This document shows, in pieces, positions 26,704 through 33,808 of a DNA stretch of 64,000 bases. This DNA comes from a virus. The notes below the pieces were generated by a model, which saw only the letters and a program-made list of their open reading frames with translations, made no database searches and was not told the origin of the DNA. Where the stretch lies: positions 1-64,000 of IMG/VR virus record IMGVR_UViG_3300037502_000580; one strand, given 5' to 3'. How positions within the stretch are numbered: position 1 is the stretch's first letter; every line of letters starts with the position of its first letter. Made by a program: the position numbers and the translations under genes.

Positions 26704-27625
26704 CGAAGTTATCTCCAATCAGCACATACGCATTACACATAGTGCCTTGAATCATACCGACACCCGGAACGCTCATGTCTCTGCTTGTCGTGGGTACTAT
26801 ATCTAAGACAGCCATGGAGCCAAGAATATCCGCAGGGAGATTACTTTTCCCGATAACCTTGTCGAACAAATAGTCTTTGCTACCGTTTGTCACAATGTGA
26901 CGAACAACTGTGAACTTCTCACCAGGAGACTCGACAACGAGAACGCTGTGCTTCATAAGTTCTGCACGCGCAGCCTTGGCTTCGTCTATCTTGGCAAAGG
27001 CTTCTTCAAAGCAACGCTTGATAGACTTACCCTCAACCGTCTCGATGCCATCACCCCCACACAAAAGGCTACGCATGACCCGAGTCTGCGTCTCAGCGTT
27101 CATGTAATACAACTTACGCACGAGATTGTCTATCTCACTCTCGCTCTTAGTGAACTCCGAACTCTTGTCGATGAATGTACTCGCATTACTCTTTAAGTAC
27201 TCAGCCAGTGAGGACTGTGCTGTCGGTCGAAGCGCGTGAACATACTTATGTATAGCGTTCCGATCCAGCGTACGCCTGACATTGAACGGACGACGGGTCT
27301 GCACATCGTAGTCAAACCGAATCTGCAACTGTGGTTTTTTCCTCTCGCTACCATCGGGCCTGTGAATACAGAAGCCACCAACATCTTTGTACTCACTGAA
27401 GATAACGACATCGCTGATGCGTCGCCGGTCTGAATCAAAATTAACACGATCAAAACTGACACGCACAAAGAACTCATCATTCTTGGGGTGGGTAAGCAAT
27501 GCCTCCATACCCGTACGCATCAACATGTTCTCCTCTGACACATCAAGGTCTGGACGCCCAAAGATAGCCCTCACGGTCTGGATAGTAATGGGGCAAATCA
27601 TTTCCTGCTCGGCTGCTTGTCGCAT
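26666..27625 (-). CDS. Hypothetical protein of the MoxR/VWA module
   Basis: 319 residues, mixed alpha/beta, no recognised enzymatic motif (DVVIFSEYKDVGGFCIHR; VRKLYYMNAETQTRVMRS). The ATG lies inside a one-mismatch copy of the dispersed palindrome (27619-27631) just after GGAG. A perfect copy (26889-26901) lies in its coding part as RHIVT. Position after three genes of the ATPase/VWA module suggests a shared role; unknown. Confidence 0.7.
   Translation of the reverse strand: MRQAAEQEMICPITIQTVRAIFGRPDLDVSEENMLMRTGMEALLTHPKNDEFFVRVSFDRVNFDSDRRRISDVVIFSEYKDVGGFCIHRPDGSERKKPQLQIRFDYDVQTRRPFNVRRTLDRNAIHKYVHALRPTAQSSLAEYLKSNASTFIDKSSEFTKSESEIDNLVRKLYYMNAETQTRVMRSLLCGGDGIETVEGKSIKRCFEEAFAKIDEAKAARAELMKHSVLVVESPGEKFTVVRHIVTNGSKDYLFDKVIGKSNLPADILGSMAVLDIVPTTSRDMSVPGVGMIQGTMCNAYVLIGDNFVDPRSESQSPSN
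26889..26901. promoter_or_regulatory. Palindrome 4, GTCAC-AAT-GTGAC
   Basis: Inside the 319-residue gene. Confidence 0.7.
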
Positions 27626-27636
27626 TGTGACACTCC

Positions 27637-28533
27637 TTAGAATGAAAACTTGTTGATGATGTCGTTGACACGGGCATGCACATCAGTGCGAACCAGCACA
27701 GACTCACGAAGATCTTTAGCCGTGATGCCTAGCATGGCCTGCTCCAACTCTCGGCGTGCCTCCTCCAGTCGTGGGTCGTTCGCAATGTTTAGCGAAGACA
27801 GGAGCGCACACATCTCCTGCGTGTTGGTAACGAGCGAGTCACGGAATACTTTCTTCTCCCCACCATCATCAACAGCCAAACGCTCAGAAAGATGTTTAAG
27901 GGTGGTGTGCAGTCTGTCCCACACATCCTGCATCGCCTCCTGCATCTTGGCCTGGAAGTGCGTCTCGTACTGCGCGGTCAACTCTGCCTGCATCTCGTTG
28001 CTCACATCAACACGGAAGTCACCGGACGACGGCAGTGGGTAGTAGTTCACATTGAAGTAGAACTTGCGATCCACCTCGGACTGCGTTGGGTACTCGTCTG
28101 CGTTAAACATGTCACCGAGTTCAAAGGCAACCGCAGACTTTAGCGTCGGGTAGACTGTCACAAAGTGACGCTTCAAGTCGTGCAGTTCGGTTAACTTCTC
28201 ATTGGCTATCGTCACATAGTTCAGATAGTTCTTCATTGGCAGAAGACGGATGCCGCTATCCAGCCAGGGTATAGTCTGCGTGTAGTGCCAATTACGAAAC
28301 GCGCCGACTGCCTTCTTCAGGTCGTCATGCTCTTTGACCCCAGGCAATAAGTTCTTACTGTAATTACCAGCACGGCTCTTGGCGTTCTTGTTCTGCGCCA
28401 CCTCCTCAGACACAGCGCGGTCAGTCTTACGGGCCTGCCAGAACCCGATGTTGAGTTCGACAAGCATTGATTGGTTAATCATTGCGGTTACGTTGCTTGG
28501 GTTCAAGCTCATGTTTGTTTGCGTGGTTTGCAT
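27637..28533 (-). CDS. DUF3150-like protein of the MoxR/VWA module (tentative)
   Basis: 298 residues, predominantly helical. Features: VELNIGFWQARKTDRAVSEE near the N-terminus, YFNVNYYPLPSSGDFRVDV in the middle, and a helical C-terminal half. Similar proteins accompany phage CobS/MoxR-like ATPases and I recall them as DUF3150; this is from memory. It may be a substrate or adaptor of the ATPase. Confidence 0.65.
   Translation of the reverse strand: MQTTQTNMSLNPSNVTAMINQSMLVELNIGFWQARKTDRAVSEEVAQNKNAKSRAGNYSKNLLPGVKEHDDLKKAVGAFRNWHYTQTIPWLDSGIRLLPMKNYLNYVTIANEKLTELHDLKRHFVTVYPTLKSAVAFELGDMFNADEYPTQSEVDRKFYFNVNYYPLPSSGDFRVDVSNEMQAELTAQYETHFQAKMQEAMQDVWDRLHTTLKHLSERLAVDDGGEKKVFRDSLVTNTQEMCALLSSLNIANDPRLEEARRELEQAMLGITAKDLRESVLVRTDVHARVNDIINKFSF
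28157..28169. promoter_or_regulatory. Palindrome 5, GTCAC-AAA-GTGAC
   Basis: Inside the 298-residue gene; reads RHFVT. Confidence 0.7.
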
Positions 28534-28547
28534 GGTTCTCTCCAGAG

Positions 28548-29768
28548 TTAAAGTTTGATTACCTTGCCGGGGAAGTTCCCGACCCTACCTTTACTGCTAA
28601 TCACCCAGACCGTAGGCGGCATGCCGCTCCAGTCACCTACATCACCAACCTCTCCATCAGTAAAGATGACCAAAGCCTGACTTGTCACTTTGTGACAGAG
28701 CATGTACTCCCTAACGCAACCAACTGTCGTGCCTCCACCTCCTTCCGGTTTAGTAGACTGCGGGATGCTGTCTATCTGATCTTGCGTATAGATCTCGTGC
28801 TTGCACACTGTCGTGTCCCAATACAGCAGATGAATCTTCTCGGGCTGCACTATCTTGCAGATGCCCACCAACTCAGAGAGGAACTCGATAAGTTCAGACT
28901 GCCCGATAGATCCTGACATGTCAGTGGCAATCGTTATCGACTCCATCGACTCCGAGATCGATGTTGGCATGTACATGTCCTGAGACACGAACCTTCTGTT
29001 AGGACGCCGCCATGACGAGTCACTGCGTGCGGCACATGTTGAGATCATGAATTCCCTAAGAAGTTCATACGGGTTAAGTTTAGGTTCCAACAAGTCAGCG
29101 AAGTCTCGTTGTCCACCCGAGCCAGCCTCTCCCTTCTTCTTAAGTAAGATCTCGCCTTGCCGGAGCGCCTGATCAATCTTGCGCTCAACTTCCTTGCGCT
29201 CCTCTTCATTCCAAGACTCTGCACTTTGCCAATCGTGTTCATCAAACCCTCCGCTGTTATCGCCATCACCGTCGTCACCATCATCGCCGTCGTCGCCGTC
29301 GTCGTCGCCGTCATCTTCATCTTGTTCCTGCATTAAGATGTCAAAGACTTGTCGGGCATCCATACCCTCAAACCGCTTGTCCATGCACCCATTCGCAGGC
29401 ATCTGGGCAACTTCTCCATACGGGTCGTACTTAGTGATCTGCAGGTTGATGACATGATCGCAGGCGGCATTGGCGATCTTGGGGTTCTGCTCGTAGAGGT
29501 TGCGCCACACCAGCATATGTTTGTAGGCCTTGTGCCAATTCTCATGCAGCACCAGGAAGTTCAACTCTTTGTCGGTCAGACTTGTCACAAAGTGACGCCC
29601 GTACTGAGTGTTCAGCCCGTCAGTCCGTGCTGTCATCTTGGGGTTGTCCACGACCTCGGTCTTGCCAGAGACAAGAATCCCCGACATAAGAATAAACTTC
29701 TTATGCGCCATGAGCGTCACATGCGCTCTGTGCAGGCGTTGTTCAGCCGTTAGTTTTGAAAGATCCAT
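28548..29768 (-). CDS. VWA-like protein with zinc-metallopeptidase-like N-terminus
   Basis: 406 residues. The N-terminal domain has HENWH (residues 75-79), an HExxH zinc motif, in LVLHENWHKAYKHM, as in DUF2201-type putative metallopeptidases. Residues about 150-175 are an acidic Asp/Gly linker. The C-terminal VWA-like domain has the metal-adhesion motif DMSGS at 283-287. Such proteins pair with MoxR-type AAA+ ATPases, here encoded two genes upstream, in the manner of CobT with CobS. Whether the zinc site is catalytic is unknown. Two palindromes lie inside the gene. Confidence 0.85.
   Translation of the reverse strand: MDLSKLTAEQRLHRAHVTLMAHKKFILMSGILVSGKTEVVDNPKMTARTDGLNTQYGRHFVTSLTDKELNFLVLHENWHKAYKHMLVWRNLYEQNPKIANAACDHVINLQITKYDPYGEVAQMPANGCMDKRFEGMDARQVFDILMQEQDEDDGDDDGDDGDDGDDGDGDNSGGFDEHDWQSAESWNEEERKEVERKIDQALRQGEILLKKKGEAGSGGQRDFADLLEPKLNPYELLREFMISTCAARSDSSWRRPNRRFVSQDMYMPTSISESMESITIATDMSGSIGQSELIEFLSELVGICKIVQPEKIHLLYWDTTVCKHEIYTQDQIDSIPQSTKPEGGGGTTVGCVREYMLCHKVTSQALVIFTDGEVGDVGDWSGMPPTVWVISSKGRVGNFPGKVIKL
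28684..28696. promoter_or_regulatory. Palindrome 6, GTCAC-TTT-GTGAC
   Basis: Inside the VWA gene; reads CHKVT. Confidence 0.7.
29584..29596. promoter_or_regulatory. Palindrome 7, GTCAC-AAA-GTGAC
   Basis: Inside the VWA gene, 12 residues before the HExxH motif; reads RHFVT. Confidence 0.7.
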
Positions 29769-29782
29769 CTGTATCTCCTCAA

Positions 29783-30175
29783 TTAATTAACACGAAGTAT
29801 CGTGATCTCAGTTCTGTCTGCATTGAATTCAGTCAGGTAGTTCTTAGACCCAAACAATCTACGACCCGAATTGCACACGACCGAACGCATAGTGTCTGGG
29901 TGGTACTTGCATGGGATAGTCGCTGTCTGCCCAGGCTCAAGCGGGGCGATGTACTCATTAACATACTCAGACGGCTCACCCCTCTTTGCTTCAGGGTTGC
30001 GGGTTGCGACACGCGCAGGCTTCTCCTTCTTTTTCTTCTGCGGTTCGATGACCCCATCGGGGTCATGCACGATAACTTCTCCGTCAGCCAGCACGACTTT
30101 GAACGAGGCTCCGCTGTTGCGTAGGAAGGCGAGTTGCGTCTCGGTTGCTTTACGAACGATGCTTGTGATTGCCAT
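29783..30175 (-). CDS. Hypothetical protein between the MoxR and VWA genes
   Basis: 130 residues. A beta-rich N-terminus (FKVVLADGEVIVHDPDG), a basic linker (QKKKKEKPARVATRN) and a C-terminal part with two Cys (ATIPCKYH...SVVCNSGRRLFG). It ends in EITILRVN. The position suggests a module accessory protein; no family recognised. Confidence 0.65.
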   Translation of the reverse strand: MAITSIVRKATETQLAFLRNSGASFKVVLADGEVIVHDPDGVIEPQKKKKEKPARVATRNPEAKRGEPSEYVNEYIAPLEPGQTATIPCKYHPDTMRSVVCNSGRRLFGSKNYLTEFNADRTEITILRVN

Positions 30176-30195
30176 GACTGTATCTCCTCAATTAG

Positions 30196-31266
30196 TTAGC
30201 GTGCTTTGGCAAAGATGTAGTTATTGCGTGTGGCCCAGTCAATGAATGACGCATGGCCTGCCGCCTTGGCGTTGTCAGACTCAAGTAGTGAACGCGCAAA
30301 TACGCCTTGGTTCTCTTTGGGTAGACGCTCAAGGTAGATCATCCAGCGTTCGATGTTCTCGCGCTTAACATGTAAGACAGCCTTGTAGGTCATGATGCAG
30401 TTCGCCACGGGGTCACTCGGTATGCTTATGCCATGCGGGTCAGCGAGAATAGAATCGAAGGTCGGCATCTTGTCATCCAGGTTGATGAACGCATGCAGAG
30501 ACCGCGCACCAGACTCGCCAATCGAACCGATCAAGGCTGCAAGCATTGGCTCATCACCGATTAACTTGCGCTTCTTCACGATGTTGGATGCCTTCTCAAA
30601 CGAACGCGGAGAACAGAAGGCTGTCTGGACTTCTTTAGGGTTGAAGATGTACTGGTTCTTGGCCTGGCTGGGGTCAAGATAGGAAGCCATGGTCTCGGGG
30701 TACTGATCAACGAACGCGATAACTTGTTCTGTCACGTTGTGACGGATCGCCCACTTGATCCACTCTTCAGCCGTGGGCTTACGGAAATTGACCACAGCCA
30801 TACGGTTCTGGGCGTGCGCTTTGAGATGATCGCCTACGCCATCCTGCGACAGATTGCCCGTGGCAAAACGCAAAGACCCCTCGGGTAAGTAAGTGTCACC
30901 GATGCGCCCCTCAAGTAAGAGAGGCAATAACATGTTCTGCACAGACTGCGATGCTTTGGTCAGCTCGTCCAGCATAAGAATGACGGGCCTGCCCGTGTGC
31001 AGTTTGAAGTGTGCGTTTGGATAATATCGCGTGCAGTTCAACTCTCTGTCGATGAACGGCATTGCAATGTCGCCCAGGTCAAGGTTCGCGCAGTCGATGT
31101 ACGCTACCTCGTGATCGGGGAATAACTTAGCAAGATCTTTGAGCATGGATGACTTGCCAACACCAGGCTCGCCACGGAAAAGAATCGTGTCGGTCTGGCC
31201 CAGGTTTGCCACCATGGCAACGGCTTGCTCGTGATTTACGGAAGTTCCAAATGTGATAGTACCCAT
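30196..31266 (-). CDS. MoxR/CobS-like AAA+ ATPase
   Basis: 356 residues. Walker A GEPGVGKS at 32-39, Walker B VILMLDEL with D100/E101, and sensor-1 FATGNLSQDG near residue 137 define a MoxR-type AAA+ ATPase. It probably remodels a target recruited by the VWA protein encoded downstream. In phages these pairs are often called cobaltochelatase subunits, but nothing here indicates cobalamin metabolism. The leader is about 170 bases and contains palindrome 9 and an AAAAC repeat tract; promoter A lies upstream. Confidence 0.9.
   Translation of the reverse strand: MGTITFGTSVNHEQAVAMVANLGQTDTILFRGEPGVGKSSMLKDLAKLFPDHEVAYIDCANLDLGDIAMPFIDRELNCTRYYPNAHFKLHTGRPVILMLDELTKASQSVQNMLLPLLLEGRIGDTYLPEGSLRFATGNLSQDGVGDHLKAHAQNRMAVVNFRKPTAEEWIKWAIRHNVTEQVIAFVDQYPETMASYLDPSQAKNQYIFNPKEVQTAFCSPRSFEKASNIVKKRKLIGDEPMLAALIGSIGESGARSLHAFINLDDKMPTFDSILADPHGISIPSDPVANCIMTYKAVLHVKRENIERWMIYLERLPKENQGVFARSLLESDNAKAAGHASFIDWATRNNYIFAKAR
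30731..30743. promoter_or_regulatory. Palindrome 8, GTCAC-GTT-GTGAC
   Basis: Inside the MoxR gene; reads RHNVT. Confidence 0.7.
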
Positions 31267-31310
31267 GATGCGTAATGCTCCTTAAGATGTTAGAAAGATA
31301 AAACACAGGA

Positions 31311-31347
31311 ATAAAAAATAAAAACAAAAACAAAACAAAACAAAACA
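31311..31347. repeat. AAAAC short tandem repeat in the MoxR leader
   Basis: A/C tract with four to five near-perfect AAAAC units, i.e. TTTTG units in the leftward transcript. It could vary in length by slippage. No coding role. Confidence 0.6.
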
Positions 31348-31372
31348 ACTACATCTACCGCCTACATCTGCC

Positions 31373-31385
31373 GTCACAATGTGAC
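31373..31385. promoter_or_regulatory. Palindrome 9, GTCAC-AAT-GTGAC
   Basis: In the MoxR leader, 52 bases downstream of the -10-like box of promoter A. Confidence 0.8.
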
Positions 31386-31437
31386 AGCCCCAGCCATACA
31401 TCAACAACTTAATAGACAAATCTATAACCTACCCTTA

Positions 31438-31466
31438 TTGGACAAGAAAAGCCGAACAAAAGTTCC
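31438..31466 (-). promoter_or_regulatory. Promoter A, ECF/sigma-E-like
   Basis: Leftward GGAACTT (31460-31466), 16-base spacer, GTCCAA (31438-31443), then TAAGGGTAGG, shared with promoters B and C. It would drive the MoxR/VWA operon. A 16-bp palindrome (31472-31487) lies just upstream. Confidence 0.65.
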
Positions 31467-31471
31467 CTACC

Positions 31472-31487
31472 CCTGAAATGTTTCAGG
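31472..31487. repeat. Perfect 16-bp palindrome CCTGAAATGTTTCAGG
   Basis: Seven-base arms around TG, overlapping the stop codon of the small gene at 31483 and five bases upstream of the promoter A -35-like box. It could be a local operator or a weak hairpin. Confidence 0.5.
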
Positions 31488-31662
31488 TTACATTCAGGAA
31501 GTCTTGACCGAACCATCCACTGCTCCCATCGGCAAAGGCGATCTTGTAGTAGATGTTGTTGCCGAACCATTCCCACTCGACTACTAGTCCGGCATCATCA
31601 ATGCCACGCACATCTACGACCTCGCCCACATTAAACATCTGCCCGATGTCACTTTGTGACAC
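31483..31662 (-). CDS. Small beta-rich protein, unknown
   Basis: 59 residues from a GTG at 31662, five bases after AGGAGG; the GTG at 31668 overlaps the ribosome site and is unlikely. The sequence (VGEVVDVRGIDDAGLVVEW; YYKIAFADGSSGWFGQDF) looks like an SH3-type barrel. Palindrome 10 covers codons 2-6. Confidence 0.65.
   Translation of the reverse strand: MSQSDIGQMFNVGEVVDVRGIDDAGLVVEWEWFGNNIYYKIAFADGSSGWFGQDFLNVT
31648..31660. promoter_or_regulatory. Palindrome 10, GTCAC-TTT-GTGAC
   Basis: Lies immediately after the GTG start of the 31483 gene; reads SQSD. A bound protein or an RNA hairpin here would block initiation. Confidence 0.75.
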
Positions 31663-31671
31663 GCTCACCTC

Positions 31672-31818
31672 CTAATAAGAAAGCATCATCAGAATCATGT
31701 AGGCCAGGAACGCAGCAAAGGCAAGACCAAGAACGCCTAAGAAGTCAAGGAACACTGCCCTAAATTCCTTTGCCCGACGAATACGCCTACGCCTTTCGAT
31801 TGAGTTGATTGAAGTCAT
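31672..31818 (-). CDS. Small single-pass membrane protein
   Basis: 48 residues, MTSINSIERRRRIRRAKEF then a transmembrane helix (FLDFLGVLGLAFAAFLAYM). GGGGAG precedes the start. The stop lies inside the ribosome site of the next gene, a coupled arrangement. The basic N-terminus predicts an inside orientation. Confidence 0.65.
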   Translation of the reverse strand: MTSINSIERRRRIRRAKEFRAVFLDFLGVLGLAFAAFLAYMILMMLSY

Positions 31819-32027
31819 ACATCTCCCCCTTTTTCTCCGCGTGAATAGATCGTGTCCATCGTCTCTGCTACGAACGACAGGGCAATGCGCTTCTCAGTGC
31901 CACTACGAAACGCCGCCACAGCCAGCACGAACGCTAGTGCTGGTATCACTTGATCGATATGGTGACCATTGAGCGCCTCATCTATCTGCATGAGTAGGCG
32001 CTTGTACTTCTTATCGTCTATTTCCAT
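31815..32027 (-). CDS. Hypothetical protein
   Basis: 70 residues from MEIDDKKYKRLLMQIDEAL at 32027, seven bases after GGAGG. Residues about 27-45 are hydrophobic (VIPALAFVLAVAAF) but the profile is that of a helical soluble protein. Overlaps the next start by four bases. Confidence 0.65.
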   Translation of the reverse strand: MEIDDKKYKRLLMQIDEALNGHHIDQVIPALAFVLAVAAFRSGTEKRIALSFVAETMDTIYSRGEKGGDV

Positions 32028-32031
32028 TTCC

Positions 32032-32334
32032 CTACCTCCATGTCCTATGCGTCTCCGCAACATGCTCCATCCCGTCGTACTCCTCGACGAACCACTCCAC
32101 GCCATCCGGCACAGAGAGAACCTTCAACTCGGCGTAGTTACCATTGGCCCTATCGCCTAACTCCTCAACGACTGCCACCAGATCGGCATCGTCGCGGGGC
32201 AGGAAATACTCCAGGGTCGCCTTGGCCTCATCGTTGTCCTCGTAGTTCTCACCCTTGCGAATCGCTAACATCTTTATGGCAAGGTCAGACAGTCCGAACC
32301 CGCCATAGCATCTATTAACCACGACTTTCTGCAT
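32032..32334 (-). CDS. Conserved-looking phage protein, unknown
   Basis: 100 residues from MQKVVVNRCYGGFGLSDLA at 32334. The features NRCYGGFGLSD, RDDADLVAVVEELG, LKVLSVPDGVEWFVEEYDG and HVAETHRTW are a pattern I have seen in small proteins of many phages. It is likely a single-domain alpha/beta protein with no known role. Confidence 0.75.
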   Translation of the reverse strand: MQKVVVNRCYGGFGLSDLAIKMLAIRKGENYEDNDEAKATLEYFLPRDDADLVAVVEELGDRANGNYAELKVLSVPDGVEWFVEEYDGMEHVAETHRTWR

Positions 32335-32335
32335 C

Positions 32336-32419
32336 TCAAATCCCCCACACATTTAAAAGAATCAGCCCACCGCACACGGTCAGCACTAGGAAATAAAAAA
32401 TAAAGATCATCTGTCCCAT
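32336..32419 (-). CDS. 27-residue membrane peptide
   Basis: MGQMIFIFYFLVLTVCGGLI...: almost entirely one transmembrane helix, starting six bases after AGGAG. The stop overlaps the ribosome site of the next gene. It is short, so confidence rests on the ribosome site and composition. Confidence 0.5.
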   Translation of the reverse strand: MGQMIFIFYFLVLTVCGGLILLNVWGI

Positions 32420-32429
32420 CTCGTTCTCC

Positions 32430-32741
32430 TTATGGTCTACCATCAGCGCCAACCCAACCCATGCCGACATAGTCGCTAGGGTCTTCGTAGTTCTCAACCA
32501 TGTCCATGTGGTCAGCGATTGTCCACACGGGCTTCTGCTTGCCGTCGAACCCGAACGCTCTCCACTTGTACAACGCGAACGGCACACATGACTTATGCTC
32601 TCCTCCTTTCATGGCATTAATCAATCGCCAATTCCAATGATCTGTTACTCGGTTGGAATGGTTGTATGCCCATGTCCATGGTTGTGGTCGTTTGCATGTC
32701 CACGGCTGTGGGCGCTTGCTGTATCTTTCCGCTCTGTTCAT
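32430..32741 (-). CDS. Hypothetical protein with internal duplication
   Basis: 103 residues from MNRAERYSKRPQPWTCKRPQ; the unit KRPQPWT occurs twice in a row. The C-terminus (DHMDMVENYEDPSDYVGMGWV) is acidic and aromatic. Its start overlaps the upstream TGA. Function unknown. Confidence 0.6.
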   Translation of the reverse strand: MNRAERYSKRPQPWTCKRPQPWTWAYNHSNRVTDHWNWRLINAMKGGEHKSCVPFALYKWRAFGFDGKQKPVWTIADHMDMVENYEDPSDYVGMGWVGADGRP

Positions 32742-32742
32742 C

Positions 32743-33000
32743 TCACACCGCCTTTCCGTCACTTTGTGACACCTCACGAAGCCTCTGAACCAAGGCCACC
32801 AAACTCTCATCTATGCAGTCGTCATCACCGAACGCGCCCATGTCACCGTCGAACAAGGCAAGGAACTCGGCACACTCACCGCTAACTTCTTCAGCCGTGG
32901 CCTGCAGTATCTGCTCATCGCGGTTGTCGTCCTGAACCAGCAACGCAAGGGCATACGCCCGCTCTAACATCTCAATCAATCTATCCATACTCTCGTCCAT
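32743..33000 (-). CDS. Acidic helical protein, unknown
   Basis: 85 residues, strongly acidic (LALFDGDMGAFGDDDCIDES). Palindrome 11 is near its 3' end, reading SQSD. It starts two bases after the previous stop. Confidence 0.65.
   Translation of the reverse strand: MDESMDRLIEMLERAYALALLVQDDNRDEQILQATAEEVSGECAEFLALFDGDMGAFGDDDCIDESLVALVQRLREVSQSDGKAV
32758..32770. promoter_or_regulatory. Palindrome 11, GTCAC-TTT-GTGAC
   Basis: At the 3' end of the acidic protein gene, just upstream of the 32430-32741 start. Confidence 0.7.
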
Positions 33001-33001
33001 C

Positions 33002-33292
33002 TCACACCCCCTCGTTGACTAAACCGCCTTTGTTGTTGATGCCCACTGCCGCCTCGCGTGCGAAGGCAGAAGTGAAGTACATCGCCCCTTGTTTGTGTGG
33101 TGTTAAAACACACCATAACTTCCTATCCTGTCTTGCCTGCTCCTCGCCACACTCAAGGCACACGCGCTTGCCAATCTGCCACCGGGCGAACTCAATGTAG
33201 TCACCGCACATGCGGCACTGCGGATCATTGAAGTCGCGGGTTTCTGGTTGCTGATGTGTGTGGTGTTGTTGGTACTGCGTTTTGGTTTGCAT
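33002..33292 (-). CDS. Zinc-ribbon protein
   Basis: 96 residues from the ATG at 33292 (GGAG six bases upstream; the ATG at 33298 abuts the GGAG). CRMCGDYIEFARWQIGKRVCLECG gives two CxxC pairs 17 residues apart, a zinc ribbon, followed by YFTSAFAREAAVGIN. First gene after promoter B; possibly a small transcription or host-takeover factor. Confidence 0.7.
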   Translation of the reverse strand: MQTKTQYQQHHTHQQPETRDFNDPQCRMCGDYIEFARWQIGKRVCLECGEEQARQDRKLWCVLTPHKQGAMYFTSAFAREAAVGINNKGGLVNEGV

Positions 33293-33315
33293 GCTCATCT
33301 CCAGGTTTGCGGGGT

Positions 33316-33328
33316 GTCACATTGTGAC
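33316..33328. promoter_or_regulatory. Palindrome 12, GTCAC-ATT-GTGAC
   Basis: Between promoter B and the zinc-ribbon gene, 51 bases downstream of the -10-like box. Confidence 0.8.
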
Positions 33329-33379
33329 GACCCCAGGGGTTAAAGAAAAATCAAACACAAAAACTTATCCCTACCCTTA

Positions 33380-33408
33380 TTGGACAACGAAACCTGATGA
33401 TAAGTTCC
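33380..33408 (-). promoter_or_regulatory. Promoter B, ECF/sigma-E-like
   Basis: Leftward GGAACTT (33402-33408), 16-base spacer, GTCCAA (33380-33385), then TAAGGGTAGG. The spacer is nearly identical to that of promoter C. It drives the zinc-ribbon gene and those downstream. Confidence 0.7.
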
Positions 33409-33424
33409 CTAAAGCTGAATTAAA

Positions 33425-33808
33425 TCAAGGACTTACACGACTACCCACCCTCCTCTTTTTCTCCTCATCAAACAACACCCCGCTGAGCGCCTCGACCACC
33501 AGCATCCCCGTGGCTATGCCCATCGAATACCTACCATGCCCACGCCCTGCGGCATGCAGTCCTCGGTTGATAACTTCTCCTAAATTAAACTGCCGTACCA
33601 TCTGCCCTACCGACTCCCCCTGCTCATCGAACTCCAGCCGTGCTATCTGTAAGTTGGGGTTGCACAGCCCGTACTCTTTGACCACACCCGCCAGCACATA
33701 GAACGCCTGCGCTTCGTACTCATAGGTGTCAAGTTGTTGTCGTAGCAGGGTTATTTGTTGTTGCAGTTGGTTTATTTGGTTTATCAGGTCTGCTCGTTCG
33801 TCTTTCAT
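33425..33808 (-). CDS. Coiled-coil protein, unknown
   Basis: 127 residues. Residues 1-35 form a Gln/Leu coiled coil (LINQINQLQQQITLLRQQL); the rest (YVLAGVVKEYGLCNPNLQI; HAAGRGHGRYSMGIATGM) is compact. It overlaps the HNH-like gene by four bases. Confidence 0.7.
   Translation of the reverse strand: MKDERADLINQINQLQQQITLLRQQLDTYEYEAQAFYVLAGVVKEYGLCNPNLQIARLEFDEQGESVGQMVRQFNLGEVINRGLHAAGRGHGRYSMGIATGMLVVEALSGVLFDEEKKRRVGSRVSP

Noticed and set aside
28548-31266. Cobalamin (CobS/CobT) metabolism
   Set aside because: Only the generic AAA+ and VWA architecture is shared; no CobN or other corrin gene is present.
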